DNA from: CAYUIG01 sp964444685
Lineage (GTDB): Bacteria; Gemmatimonadota; Gemmatimonadetes; Longimicrobiales; RSA9
Length of the DNA stretch: 62,827 nt
Assembly: GCA_964444685.1 (NCBI GenBank)
Contig: CAYUIG010000022.1
Coordinates: 1 to 62,827, forward strand
Reading direction: 5' to 3'
Shown: piece after piece, positions 16,843-25,684 of the stretch
Layout of the letters: each line of letters begins with the position of its first letter
Position numbering within the stretch: the first letter of the stretch is position 1
The notes under the pieces: generated by a model
Database searches by the model: none
The model's input: only the letters and a program-made list of their open reading frames with translations
What the model was told of the DNA's origin: nothing
Position numbers and translations under genes: made by a program

Positions 16843-18115
16843 AGCGGAGCGACCGCGGTACGCCACTGCTCGCGGCGAGGAACGCGTTCGCGGCTATGCG
16901 ACCCGTTGCGAGTGCGATTCCGGCGGCGATCACACCGATCATCTCGATCCACCATCCCAGTGCGGCGAATGTGATGGCGACGGCGCCGACCTCGATCGCA
17001 GTGGCGATCGAGATCGGTCGCGTGCTGCGCCGCTGCACGAGCACGGCGCGCTGGAGCGAAAGCAGCACGGACAGCGCGGGCAGCGGCACCATGAAACGCG
17101 CGGCGGGCACGGCCAGCGCTGCGAGGTCCGGCTCGAGGCCGGAAACGGTGTGGAACCAGAAGTTCGCGAAGGGCGTGAATACGACGAGCGCGAAGAGCGC
17201 GGAGGTCGTGAGGCCGAGCACGGTCGCGAAGCGAGCGAGCTCGCGGTAGCGCTCGAGGTTGCGGCCGAGCAGCGCGATGGCGGCTTCCTGGTAGCTGAGC
17301 CCGGGCGCGCGGAAGAAGAACGCCAGCGCGATCACCACGGGGAGTACCGCCAGTGACTCGATCGGGCGCGGCGCATGGCCCATGAAGAAGGTGAGCACGG
17401 GCTGCACCGTGAGCCCGATCATCGACGTGAGCGCGAGCGGCCAGTAGAAGCGCGCGATGTCGCGGTACGGCGGTGGTTCCGCATCGGTACGGTCACGATG
17501 CAGATCGTGCAGCGCCCCGCGCGCCATGAAGCGTGCGGCCGCAGCTTCGACCAGCACACCCGTGCTCAAGGCGGCGGCGCCCACCCACGCACCCGGCAGT
17601 GCACCGATCGCGTAGAGAATGAGCGCCGTTCCTGCCATGGCGCTCAGTCGCAGGACCGTGCCCGTCGCGACGAGCCGCGTCCGTCCCGAACGGATGAGCA
17701 ATCCCTGGAGCAGCCGCCGGTACGCGATCGCACCCGGCCACGGCAGCAGGATCCAGAGTGAGCCGCGCGTGATGCGTGCGATTTCGTCCGGGAGGCTCAG
17801 AAACGCGGCGATGCGCGCGAACACGGGCGGCAGCAGCACGATCAGCAGTGAAGCGGTCGCACCGATCGTGAGTGCGTGCGTGAAGGTGCGCAGCCGGCGA
17901 TAACTCCGCAGGTTCTCCGCGAGTGCCGTGGATGCGCTCATCAGCATGATGACGGGCGCTTCGACGAGCAGTGCGAACGCCCACGCCACACCGTACGCGG
18001 CAAGATTGAAGGCCGGCTCCGGCATGCGTGCGATGACGGCGGCGAGGAGCGGGCCCTCGACGGCCATCATGGTCCACGTGGCCGCGAGCGGCACCCAGAA
18101 GCGGAAGATCGACAT
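16805..18115 (-). CDS. MOP-superfamily membrane protein, ANKH/MATE-like
   Basis: A 436-residue protein with about twelve membrane helices in two similar halves, the MOP flippase/MATE layout. The half starts FWVPLAATWTMMAVEGPLLAAVI and RFYWPLALTSMIGLTVQPVLTFFMG resemble those of the progressive ankylosis protein ANKH (which has FWWPLALI...RPIVNLFVS in the second half) more than drug-export MATE proteins. ANKH exports pyrophosphate, ATP or citrate in animals; the bacterial role is unknown. The start at 18115 is chosen because GGAGG sits 5 nt upstream; a start 13 codons earlier has no such site. The 3' end overlaps the convergent TMEM175-like gene. Confidence 0.7.
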   Translation of the reverse strand: MSIFRFWVPLAATWTMMAVEGPLLAAVIARMPEPAFNLAAYGVAWAFALLVEAPVIMLMSASTALAENLRSYRRLRTFTHALTIGATASLLIVLLPPVFARIAAFLSLPDEIARITRGSLWILLPWPGAIAYRRLLQGLLIRSGRTRLVATGTVLRLSAMAGTALILYAIGALPGAWVGAAALSTGVLVEAAAARFMARGALHDLHRDRTDAEPPPYRDIARFYWPLALTSMIGLTVQPVLTFFMGHAPRPIESLAVLPVVIALAFFFRAPGLSYQEAAIALLGRNLERYRELARFATVLGLTTSALFALVVFTPFANFWFHTVSGLEPDLAALAVPAARFMVPLPALSVLLSLQRAVLVQRRSTRPISIATAIEVGAVAITFAALGWWIEMIGVIAAGIALATGRIAANAFLAASSGVPRSLRFRSSAPAPPPAR

Positions 18116-18224
18116 CGGCGCCTCCGTGATGCGCCCGCGCCCCCGTCGCCGCAAGCCCCCGTGGCGTCCTGCGCCGGCGCGTTCCTACATTGCCGCGGTT
18201 CCGTTCCCCCGACAGGAGACCGCG

Positions 18225-18725
18225 ATGGCCGGCGAAGGCACGCTCACGAAGCGGATGATCGGCGCAACGATCCTCGACGTCGGTACCTACGAAGAAGTCG
18301 AAGCGGACGAGAGCGCGACCGGACAGGCGGCCGCAGTCGTCGCGATCGCGGCGGTCGCTTCCGCGATCGGCGCCGTCGGCGCGGGCACCCAGGGCGTGAT
18401 CGGGTCCCTGATCAGCTACTTCGTCGGGTGGCTGGTCTGGTCCGGCGTGACATGGGTGATCGGGGACAAGCTCCTGAACGGCACGGCCACGTACGGTGAG
18501 CTGCTGCGCACCATAGGCTTCGCCCTCTCCCCCGGCGTTCTCCTGATCCTCGGCTTCTTCCCGCTCCTCGGCGGGTTCATCGTCGCAATCGTCAGCTTCT
18601 GGATCCTCGTCGCCGTCGTGATCGCGATCCGCCAGGCGCTGGACTTCTCCACCGGGCGGGCCATCGCGACCGCCATCCTCGGCTGGATCGCCTGGGTCGT
18701 TCTGAATACGATTTTCCGATTCTGA
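18225..18725 (+). CDS. YIP1-family membrane protein
   Basis: A 166-residue protein with a short soluble N-terminus (TLTKRMIGATILDVGTYEEVEADESATGQ) followed by four or five membrane helices. The sequence TATYGELLRTIGFALSPGVLLILGFFPLLGG is characteristic of YIP1-like bacterial proteins (LRxxGYAxxPxxL). Their function in bacteria is not known. The ATG at 18225 follows ACAGGAGA. A TACATT -10-like box is at 18186-18191. It is monocistronic and divergent from the ANKH-like gene. A 14-bp GC palindrome begins 11 bp past its stop. Confidence 0.82.
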   Translation: MAGEGTLTKRMIGATILDVGTYEEVEADESATGQAAAVVAIAAVASAIGAVGAGTQGVIGSLISYFVGWLVWSGVTWVIGDKLLNGTATYGELLRTIGFALSPGVLLILGFFPLLGGFIVAIVSFWILVAVVIAIRQALDFSTGRAIATAILGWIAWVVLNTIFRF

Positions 18726-19080
18726 AGCACCCGGAGCGCCGCGCGGCGCGTTCGCAGCCGAAAGCCCGCGCCGCACCTGTGGCCGGGCCGCGACATGCGC
18801 AATGCATCCGGGCGTCTTGCAGCCCGCAACCGCCCCGTCCAAGCCGTTGATGCCCCGTCGGTTACGGCAGCGCCCCGGATTCGGGGACACGCCGGCGCGG
18901 GCGGTCCGCCACATGCTTTACGAAGGGGCCGACCGTTGGTCGCGCTCTCCCTGAGCGGGGCCGTCCCGGCTGGTGCCGGGGCGGCCCGGGGCCGCCCGAC
19001 GCTGGGTTGACGCTCTCCCCATTGGTCCGCGCGTGCGGTGCGCTGCCGCCTTGCCAGCCGGTGCGCCGCACGCGCGCGCA
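18726..19080. other. 355-bp convergent spacer with dense hairpin potential
   Basis: No ORF with coding character. It contains a perfect 14-bp palindrome GCGCCGCGCGGCGC (18736-18749), GCCGT...ACGGC (18843-18868), CCCCG-GATT-CGGGG (18873-18886) and a 13-bp stem with a TGGT loop (18958-18987, one G-U pair). A GCGTGCGG...CCGCACGC arm pair lies near the end. The first palindrome may terminate the YIP1-like transcript. The rest could be a structured RNA or a decayed repeat; it is not tRNA, tmRNA or SRP RNA by inspection. Confidence 0.5.
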
Positions 19081-20412
19081 TCAACCCGGTCCGTCCTCTT
19101 TCCTCCTCAGCACGTAGATCAGCGCCCCGGCCACGAGCGCAATCGCGCCAGCGGCGAGGTTCTGCCACGTGGCGCTCGCAAGGAAGGCAAGAGAGACGAC
19201 CAGGGCGGCAACCGGGATCGTTGCCCCGAAAGGAAGCCGGACCGCATCCGGTCGGTCGCCGAAGCGTCGTCGCAGGACGGGCACGGCGGCGGCCGTGCCG
19301 ATGTAGGTGGTAAGCCGCGCGATGATGGAGAGCATTGCGAGCTGCACGAACGAACCTGACAGGGCGAGCACGAGCGCGATGACGGATTGCGTGACGATCG
19401 CGAAAGCCGGGGTTCGCCAGGTCGGGTGCACGCGCGCGAGCACGCGCGGACCGTAGCCGTCGCGCGCCAGGGCGAACAGATAGCGCGGACCGATCAACGT
19501 GGTGTTCCCGACGTTCCCCTCGATCGAGATCATCGCGCCGACGGTCATCAGCAGTGCGGCCCAGCCGCCCAGGAACACGCCCGCCGCTTCAGCCAGCGGC
19601 GACGTGGACTCGGCTAGGTTCGGGAGCGTACCGAGCGCCACCACCTGCACGGACGTGTAGAGCAGCGTGATGACGAGGATCATCGCGAGCAGGGCGAAGG
19701 GCACATCGCGTCGTGGATTGCGATACTCGCCTGCGGCCGCGGGCGTGTTCTCGAAGCCCGCGTACGCGAACAGCAGCAGCAGCGCCGCCTCTCCGAGGAC
19801 GCCGGGCCGCGGCATTTCGACGGCCGCCACCCGCGACCAGTCGACGAAGAACAGTCCCGCGATCACGAAGAATACGAGCGGGAGTGACTTCGCCAGCACG
19901 AGCGTGACTGCGGTATTCGCACCCCAGCGCACGCCGCGCACGTTGATCCATGTGAGCAGTGCGAGCGGAACGCCGATGACGGCTGCGCGCGTCCAGCCGG
20001 CCGCGGCCGCGGGCCACAGATACGCGGTAGCCAGTGCGAAGCCATTGGACAGCGAAGCCACGGACGCGATGCGCGCGAGCCACGTCATCCAGCCGGTCTC
20101 GAACCCTATGAATCGGCCGAACGCTTCGCGCGTGTAGAGGTAGGCGCCGCCGGGCTCATCGAAGTAGCTGGATGCCTCGGCGAAGCAGAGCACGAGGAGC
20201 GCGACGGCGAGACCGGCGAGTACGACCGCGAGCGTACTGGCCGCACCGAGCAGCGCAGCGGCGGCCGCGGGCAGCAGGTACACGCCACTGCCGAGGACGT
20301 CGTTGATGGCCAGCCCGACGAGCTGCCAGCGCGAGACCTCGCGCACGAGGCCCGTGTGAGCGCCTGTGGGCGCGGCGGCAGCGGGCGCCGGCCGGGTGGG
20401 GTGCGGGCTCAT
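19081..20412 (-). CDS. APC-family amino acid permease
   Basis: A 443-residue secondary transporter with twelve predicted membrane helices. The first helix carries the APC substrate-backbone motif in WQLVGLAINDVLGSGVYLLPAAAAALLG (GSGVY in place of the common GxGIF). Helix 6 reads LFAYAGFENTPAAAGEYRNPRRDVPFALL, a typical F-G-E-x3-P element. ALARDGYGPRVLARVHPTWRTPAFAI matches the conserved cytoplasmic loop. It imports or exchanges an unidentified amino acid. The ATG is preceded by AAGGAG at 8 nt. Confidence 0.9.
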   Translation of the reverse strand: MSPHPTRPAPAAAAPTGAHTGLVREVSRWQLVGLAINDVLGSGVYLLPAAAAALLGAASTLAVVLAGLAVALLVLCFAEASSYFDEPGGAYLYTREAFGRFIGFETGWMTWLARIASVASLSNGFALATAYLWPAAAAGWTRAAVIGVPLALLTWINVRGVRWGANTAVTLVLAKSLPLVFFVIAGLFFVDWSRVAAVEMPRPGVLGEAALLLLFAYAGFENTPAAAGEYRNPRRDVPFALLAMILVITLLYTSVQVVALGTLPNLAESTSPLAEAAGVFLGGWAALLMTVGAMISIEGNVGNTTLIGPRYLFALARDGYGPRVLARVHPTWRTPAFAIVTQSVIALVLALSGSFVQLAMLSIIARLTTYIGTAAAVPVLRRRFGDRPDAVRLPFGATIPVAALVVSLAFLASATWQNLAAGAIALVAGALIYVLRRKEDGPG

Positions 20413-20481
20413 GGCGTGGCTCCTTGCGGAGGGCGGCCCGCAACCTAACGGACCGCGGCCGCGCCTCGCACCCCTGTCTTC

Positions 20482-21504
20482 CTACGCCTCCAGACGGAAG
20501 CCGTTGCGGCGCCCGAACATCGTCGCGGCGATCAATCCACCGGTAGCGGCGGCGAGCGCCGTCCGGAACAGCACCGGATGCTCCGATGCCCACGGATACA
20601 GGCTGCGGCGATGCGCGCGGTCGCCCAGACGTCCGCGTTCCCCGCCGTCCTCCGCCAGCGGCGCGTACAGGTTGTTCGGCGCGTCCGCGCTGCGCGGCTC
20701 GTCGGTCTCCTGCATCCGGAAGCCCGCACGGCGCTGCTGCACGTCGTTGAGGCGCGGGCTCAACTTCTCGGTCCACGACAGCAGCTTCCCGGCGGTACCT
20801 ACGTAGATCTCGCGCGCATCGTGCTGCGCCGCGTGCAGGATAGCGTCCGCCACGAGTTCCGGCGCATAGACGGGTGGCATGCCCTGCGGCACCACACCGA
20901 TCTGCGTCTTTGCCTTGTCGAACAGCGGTGTATCGATCGAAGAGGGTTTGATGAGTGCCACCCGCACGCCCGCGCCCTCGTGCTCCAGCTCCACGCGCAG
21001 CGCATCGACGAACCCCTTCACCGCGTGCTTCGAAGCTGCGTACGCGGACTGGTAGGGCAGCGCGCGGTCGGACTCTACACTGCCGATGCAAACGAGTGCG
21101 CCGCGGCTGCGCTTCAGGTGCGGCAGCGCGGCCTTCGCACCGTGGACCTGGCCCATGAGATTTACATCGAGGATCCTGCGGAAGTCTTCGAGCGAGGTTT
21201 CCTCGAACGTGGCGTAGACGCTCACCCCGGCATTGTTGACCCATGTATCAATGCCGCCGAACGTCTCGGCCGCACGGCTCGCGAGCTGCTCGCAGTCCTG
21301 CGCCTTGCTCACATCGGCAACGACCGCCAGGGCGGAGCCGCCTGCAGCCCGGATCTCCTGAACCGCTTTCTCGAGGTCCGCTTCGTTGCGCGCCGCGAGC
21401 ACGACGCGCGCGCCCTTCGCCGCGGCCTTCTTCGCGGTCACCAGTCCGATGCCGCTGGACGCGCCCGCGATCACGATGACCTGTTCCCCGATCGGCTTCG
21501 CCAC
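20482..21504 (-). CDS. SDR-family oxidoreductase with C-terminal membrane tail
   Basis: A 340-residue short-chain dehydrogenase. The cofactor motif is GASSGIG (residues 14-20), the NNAG motif is in WVNNAGVSVY, and the catalytic Ser and YxxxK lie in CIGSVESDRALPYQSAYAASKH. After the usual 250-residue core, a charged linker leads to a hydrophobic stretch (FRTALAAATGGLIAATMFG) near the C-terminus, suggesting tail-anchoring to the inner membrane. The GTG start at 21504 is chosen because AAGGAGGAG is well placed before it; upstream ATGs lack this. Substrate unknown. Confidence 0.88.
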   Translation of the reverse strand: MAKPIGEQVIVIAGASSGIGLVTAKKAAAKGARVVLAARNEADLEKAVQEIRAAGGSALAVVADVSKAQDCEQLASRAAETFGGIDTWVNNAGVSVYATFEETSLEDFRRILDVNLMGQVHGAKAALPHLKRSRGALVCIGSVESDRALPYQSAYAASKHAVKGFVDALRVELEHEGAGVRVALIKPSSIDTPLFDKAKTQIGVVPQGMPPVYAPELVADAILHAAQHDAREIYVGTAGKLLSWTEKLSPRLNDVQQRRAGFRMQETDEPRSADAPNNLYAPLAEDGGERGRLGDRAHRRSLYPWASEHPVLFRTALAAATGGLIAATMFGRRNGFRLEA

Positions 21505-21555
21505 GCTCTCCTCCTTCTGCGGTGGGTGCATTCGCGGAGCGTGGAAGCGGCGCAA

Positions 21556-22407
21556 CTATCGTTCCGAGCGACCCCGGTCGAAATCGATCTTCAGGATCTC
21601 GAAATCAGCGTACTCCTGCTCCCCTTCCGGCGGCCGCCACGCCACCGACGCGCGCATCGGCACGAGCAGGCCCCATTGCAGGCGATAGTCCCCGTACCGC
21701 CCCAGCCACGTCGTGCGCACCTGCTCCTTCCCCACGCTCCGATAGCGTTCATCGCTCTCGAACGACGCGATCAGGCCGTTCTCACCGAAGCGGAAAATCC
21801 CTGACGCCTCCAGCGACCCGTCACGCACGATGGCGCGCGCGCTCCGTTCGTCGACCCCCTCCCAGCGCACACCCTCGCCCGGCACCAGCGCGGTGGGGAA
21901 CCACGGCGTTTCCGCCAGCCAGCGGAGCAGCGCGGACACCGAAACTTCCGGCCCGCGCGCTGTCGCGAGCGGAATCAGCGACGCCATGCGCACGAGCATC
22001 TCGCCGTATCCGCGGTGGTACAGGTCACGCGCGCGGACGGGAACGAATCCCGCGCTGCGGATCGTGCCGGTCCACAGCAATGCGGGCGGGTCCGTCGTGA
22101 ACCACTCCTGGCCGCGGATCGGCAGCCAATCGCCTTCCGGATCAGTCCGGAACCGGCCGGCATGCTCGAGCGTGATCAGCCGTGCACGCGGCCGGCCCTG
22201 CACGCCCGCGAGCTGGAGATAGCGCAGCACCGGCCCCGGCAGCTCGGGTTCGGAGAGCTCGATGATCGGGCGTGACCCCTCGGCTTCCTGCTTCAGCGCG
22301 GTCACTTCCATCTCGATGCGACGATCGAGCGCGCGCCGCGCCACGATGAGTGGCGCGACGATGAGGATGCCGATGAGCACGATGATCGGGATCAGATCCG
22401 CAAACAT
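21556..22407 (-). CDS. DUF6544-type protein
   Basis: A 283-residue protein with one N-terminal membrane helix (residues 3-23, LIPIIVLIGILIVAPLIV) and a large beta-rich domain. LPGPVLRYLQLAG and the series FRTDPEGDWLPIRGQEWFTTDPPALLWTGTI match the pattern of DUF6544-like proteins as I know them. SFESDERYRSVGKEQVRTTWLGRYGDYR and a closing SVAWRPPEGEQEYADFEI follow. No active site is evident; the fold may bind a hydrophobic ligand. It lies 51 bp downstream of the SDR start on the same strand and is divergent from the second TPR gene. Confidence 0.7.
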   Translation of the reverse strand: MFADLIPIIVLIGILIVAPLIVARRALDRRIEMEVTALKQEAEGSRPIIELSEPELPGPVLRYLQLAGVQGRPRARLITLEHAGRFRTDPEGDWLPIRGQEWFTTDPPALLWTGTIRSAGFVPVRARDLYHRGYGEMLVRMASLIPLATARGPEVSVSALLRWLAETPWFPTALVPGEGVRWEGVDERSARAIVRDGSLEASGIFRFGENGLIASFESDERYRSVGKEQVRTTWLGRYGDYRLQWGLLVPMRASVAWRPPEGEQEYADFEILKIDFDRGRSER

Positions 22408-22450
22408 GCGGGCAGGTTGCGAAGCCGCCGCCCGCCGCGCCAGACCCGCC

Positions 22451-22480
22451 TTGCTGCGACCGGCGCCGCACGCCTACCTT
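22451..22480 (+). promoter_or_regulatory. Putative promoter of TPR paralogue 2
   Basis: TTGCTG (22451-22456), an 18-bp spacer and TACCTT (22475-22480) lie 35 nt before the ATG at 22515. Both hexamers match the consensus at four positions. It sits in the 107-bp divergent spacer. Confidence 0.5.
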
Positions 22481-22514
22481 GCACCGCTCCCTCCTGTGAC
22501 GCCAAACGCACCGG

Positions 22515-24185
22515 ATGCAGATCGACCGCACCGCGATCGCACGCTTCTTCGGCGAGCTGCGCCGCCGCAAGGTCATCCGCGTCGGCATCGCCTACGCCGC
22601 GGCTGCCTGGGTCGTCATCGAGGTATCGGAAACCATCCTTCCGGTTCTGGGCGCGCCGGAGCGCGCGCTCCCGGTCGTGATCGCACTCGCAGCCATCGGC
22701 TTTCCGATCGCACTCGTCCTCGCCTGGGTGTTCGACATCACACCCGGCGGCGTGCAGCGAACACTGGATCTTGTTCCTGCACCGCGCCCCGTGCCGATCG
22801 ATCCGTTCGGCATCGCAGCGCTGCCCATCGTGGATCGCTCACCCGGCGCCGATCATCAGTACCTGGCCGACGGCATCACCGACGAGATCATCAACGGTCT
22901 CGCGCGTCTGCCGGGCTGGCGCGTGGTCGCACGCACGTCCGCGTTCGCCTTCCGCAACCGCGAAGGTGACGCGCGCGCGATCGGTGGGGCGCTGGGCGTC
23001 GCATCGCTCATCGAAGGCGGCCTGCAGGTGGCCGGGGACCGCATGCGGCTGAACGTGCAGCTCATCGATGTCGAGCGTGGATTCGCCAGCTGGTCGGAAA
23101 CGTTCGACCGGCGGCTCGACGACATCTTCCAGGTGCAGGAAGACATCGCGCAGCGGATCGTGACCGAACTCGGCAAGCGCTCGGGGAGTGCCATGGAAGA
23201 GGGCTCGGCAAGGATCGATCGCTCCACGGCAAGCGTGGAGGCGTACACGCTGTACCTGCGCGGCCGCACGCACTGGAGCGAGCGCACACCGGTATCGCTC
23301 AACCGCGCCGCCGACTTCTTTCGTGCCGCGCTCGAGGTCGATCCAGACTACGCGCACGCGCACGCAGGCCTCTCCGATTGCTATGCGGTGCGGCTCGACT
23401 ACGGCGTGCTTCCGCCAGCGGAAGCGCTCGGGCCGGCACACGATCATGCCGCGCGTGCACTCGCGCTGGCGCCCGAGCTGGCGGAAGCACACGGCTCGGC
23501 TGCATTCGTCGCGCAGCTCCAGTGGAGGTGGCAGGAATCGGAGGATGGTTTCCGGCGCGCGCTCGAACTGAATCCGGGGTACGCGGTCGCGCATCACCGC
23601 CTGGCACTCCTGCTCGCATGGCACGGCCGCTTCGACGAGGCACGCGCAGCGATTGCGGAAGGTCAGCGCACCGACCCGCTCTCCCCCGCCATCGCGGCCA
23701 CGGTCGGATTCATTCACTATTACAGCCGTGACTTCGATGCCGCGGCCATTGCATGCAGGGACGCGCTCCAGCGGTTCCCCGACGCACTCATTGCGCGCAT
23801 CGCCCTCGGACTCGTCCACCTGGCGCGCCACGCACCGCAGGAAGCGCTCAACGAGCTGCAGGCCGTCGTGCAGGCCGCTCCGCGCAGCACATCCAACCGC
23901 GCACTGCTCGCGCATGCGTTCGCACGCAGCGGACGGAGCGAGGAGGCCACGCGTCTGCTCGCAGAACTCGAGAGCGGGCCGGAGTACTTCAGTCCCTACT
24001 ATGCAGCCCTGCCCCGCGTCGCGCTCGGGCAAAAAGCCGAAGCTCTGGACAGACTCGAAGCCGCGGTCCGGGAACGCGTCCCTCAGCTCGCCTACGCGGC
24101 CGTCGACCCCATCCTCGACCCGCTGCGCAACGAAGCGCGCTTCCAGCGCATTCTCCAGGACGCTGGGTTTCACACCGCACAGTAG
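22515..24185 (+). CDS. TolB-like/TPR membrane protein (paralogue 2)
   Basis: A 556-residue protein with the same plan as the gene at 672. A basic N-terminus (FFGELRRRKVIRVGIAYAAAAW) leads into two membrane helices (about 20-40 and 50-70). A TolB/FlgO-like domain (about 90-215) shows IAALPIVDRSPGADHQYLADGITDEIINGLARLPGWRVVARTSAF, GLQVAGDRMRLNVQLIDVERG and LDDIFQVQEDIAQRIV. TPR helices run to the end, with recurring A-x2-LNPGYAVAHHRLALLLAWHGR units. There is no DNA-binding or kinase domain. Its own promoter is visible upstream. Confidence 0.87.
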   Translation: MQIDRTAIARFFGELRRRKVIRVGIAYAAAAWVVIEVSETILPVLGAPERALPVVIALAAIGFPIALVLAWVFDITPGGVQRTLDLVPAPRPVPIDPFGIAALPIVDRSPGADHQYLADGITDEIINGLARLPGWRVVARTSAFAFRNREGDARAIGGALGVASLIEGGLQVAGDRMRLNVQLIDVERGFASWSETFDRRLDDIFQVQEDIAQRIVTELGKRSGSAMEEGSARIDRSTASVEAYTLYLRGRTHWSERTPVSLNRAADFFRAALEVDPDYAHAHAGLSDCYAVRLDYGVLPPAEALGPAHDHAARALALAPELAEAHGSAAFVAQLQWRWQESEDGFRRALELNPGYAVAHHRLALLLAWHGRFDEARAAIAEGQRTDPLSPAIAATVGFIHYYSRDFDAAAIACRDALQRFPDALIARIALGLVHLARHAPQEALNELQAVVQAAPRSTSNRALLAHAFARSGRSEEATRLLAELESGPEYFSPYYAALPRVALGQKAEALDRLEAAVRERVPQLAYAAVDPILDPLRNEARFQRILQDAGFHTAQ

Positions 24186-24224
24186 ACGGTTGATCATGCA
24201 CGCGAATTGCGTGCGCCGCACGTC

Positions 24225-25136
24225 ATGCGTGCGTTCCTTCTCCTCGTTCTCGCCGCTGCGTGCGGCGGCGGGTCCGTTCCCCTGCCCGACCTCGCGCCGG
24301 TGGAGGACGACGCAGCGCTGATCGCGCGCGGCGAGTACATCGTGCGAAGCGTCGCCGTGTGCGGGCACTGTCATGCCGCGGAGCCGGACGATCCCGACGG
24401 CCCGCTCGCGGGCGGAATGGAGTTCTCCGACTGGCGCCTCGGCACCGTGCGCGCGGCCAACCTCACGCCTGATTCCGCCACAGGCATCGGCGCATGGACG
24501 GACGAGGAGCTCGTGCGGGCGATCCGGACGGGAGACGACCATGAGGGCGACATGCTCGCGCCGGTGATGCCGTACGCGTGGTTCCACGGCATGTCCGATC
24601 GCGATGCCCTCGCCGTCGCGCGCTATCTGCGCTCGCGGCCCGCGGTGCGTCACGAGGTGGAGAACGACCCGAACCTCGTGTACGAGATGGCGAAGCTGCT
24701 TTTCCTGGGGCCGCTCGACTCACCCGGGTCGGTCACCGCCCCCGGACGCGCGGCCACTCCGGAATACGGACAGTACCTCGCCCATCATGTGGCCCTGTGT
24801 GCGGACTGCCACACGCCGCGCTCCGGCATCCAGAACAAGCCCGACCGCGACCGATTGTTCGCGGGACAGTCGGATCCGCCGAAGGGCTTCCCCGCGAACC
24901 CCGCGAACCTCACGCCCGACAGTGCGACGGGCATCGGCCGGTGGACGGAAGCGGATTTCCTGCGTGTGCTGCGTGAGGGGATCGATCCGCAGGGTGATTC
25001 GATTCATCCGTTCATGCCATGGCGGGAGTTCCGGCGGATGGATGACACCGATCTGCGCGCGATCTACCGATATCTGCGTACGCTGAAACCCATCCGGAAC
25101 GAAATCCCGCACCGCCACGAGCACGGGGCCCCCTGA
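24225..25136 (+). CDS. Diheme cytochrome c lipoprotein
   Basis: A 303-residue exported protein. The N-terminus MRAFLLLVLAAACGGGS has a lipobox (LAAAC), so the mature form is probably anchored to a membrane by lipid on Cys13. Two c-type heme sites, CGHCH (about 46-50) and CADCH (about 190-194), begin two similar domains. Each is followed by ANLTPDSATGIG and a possible methionine ligand in VMPYAW and FMPWREF. This repeated layout matches the diheme cytochromes that accept electrons from membrane dehydrogenases such as alcohol dehydrogenase subunit II or gluconate dehydrogenase. No partner dehydrogenase is adjacent. The ATG at 24225 is preferred over upstream TTG because it begins the signal peptide. 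Confidence 0.9.
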   Translation: MRAFLLLVLAAACGGGSVPLPDLAPVEDDAALIARGEYIVRSVAVCGHCHAAEPDDPDGPLAGGMEFSDWRLGTVRAANLTPDSATGIGAWTDEELVRAIRTGDDHEGDMLAPVMPYAWFHGMSDRDALAVARYLRSRPAVRHEVENDPNLVYEMAKLLFLGPLDSPGSVTAPGRAATPEYGQYLAHHVALCADCHTPRSGIQNKPDRDRLFAGQSDPPKGFPANPANLTPDSATGIGRWTEADFLRVLREGIDPQGDSIHPFMPWREFRRMDDTDLRAIYRYLRTLKPIRNEIPHRHEHGAP

Positions 25137-25252
25137 GGCGTCCGGCACACAGCCCGGGCCGCGCATCACAGAGTGGAGCCGCCCGTCCCTGAAACCTTCC
25201 GGCACTCCCGGGCGTTTCATAGGTTGCGAATCCCTGACACGGAGTCTGCCCC

Positions 25253-25663
25253 GTGGAGCGACGTGCATTCCTGACCAGCCTGCCCGCGACCCTGTTCGCG
25301 TTCTCCGCCGGCCCGCGCCGGGCGGCCGCCGCGCTGCGGCTGCGCGGGGATCACCCGACGCCGCGCCCGAACGTCGACGGGTCGAAGGTCCTCACGCGCG
25401 AGCAGCTCGCCGATCACGACGAGGGCACCATCGCGCTGTTCGACCGCATCCGCGAGATTCCGCAGGTCGTCGACGGCATCAAGTGCTACTGCGGCTGCGA
25501 CGAGCTGGAGGACACCTACTCGCTGCTCTCCTGCTACGAGAACGGCATGGCCTCGCACTGCTACATCTGCCAGGGCGAGGGCCGCATGGCTGCGGACATG
25601 CACGCGCAGGGAAAGAACCTCGACGAGATCCGCGCCGCCATCGACACCGAGTTCGGCTATTGA
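25253..25663 (+). CDS. PCYCGC-motif protein
   Basis: A 136-residue protein, probably exported: ERRAFLTSLPATLFAFSAGPRRAAAA resembles a twin-arginine signal. The mature domain has six cysteines, C78, C80, C82 (IKCYCGCDEL), C94, and C103 and C106 (SHCYICQGEG). This CYCGC...C...CxxC pattern defines the PCYCGC family, whose function is unknown but likely involves metal binding. It begins with GTG behind CACGGAG. The same CTGACACGGAG leader precedes the next gene, 21 bp downstream, suggesting co-regulation or duplicated translation signals. Confidence 0.85.
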   Translation: MERRAFLTSLPATLFAFSAGPRRAAAALRLRGDHPTPRPNVDGSKVLTREQLADHDEGTIALFDRIREIPQVVDGIKCYCGCDELEDTYSLLSCYENGMASHCYICQGEGRMAADMHAQGKNLDEIRAAIDTEFGY

Positions 25664-25684
25664 TCCTCTGACACGGAGCTTGTG

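Noticed and set aside
18726..19080. Known structural RNA (tmRNA, RNase P RNA, SRP RNA, tRNA)
   Set aside because: None of the conserved sequence blocks of these RNAs is recognisable on either strand.
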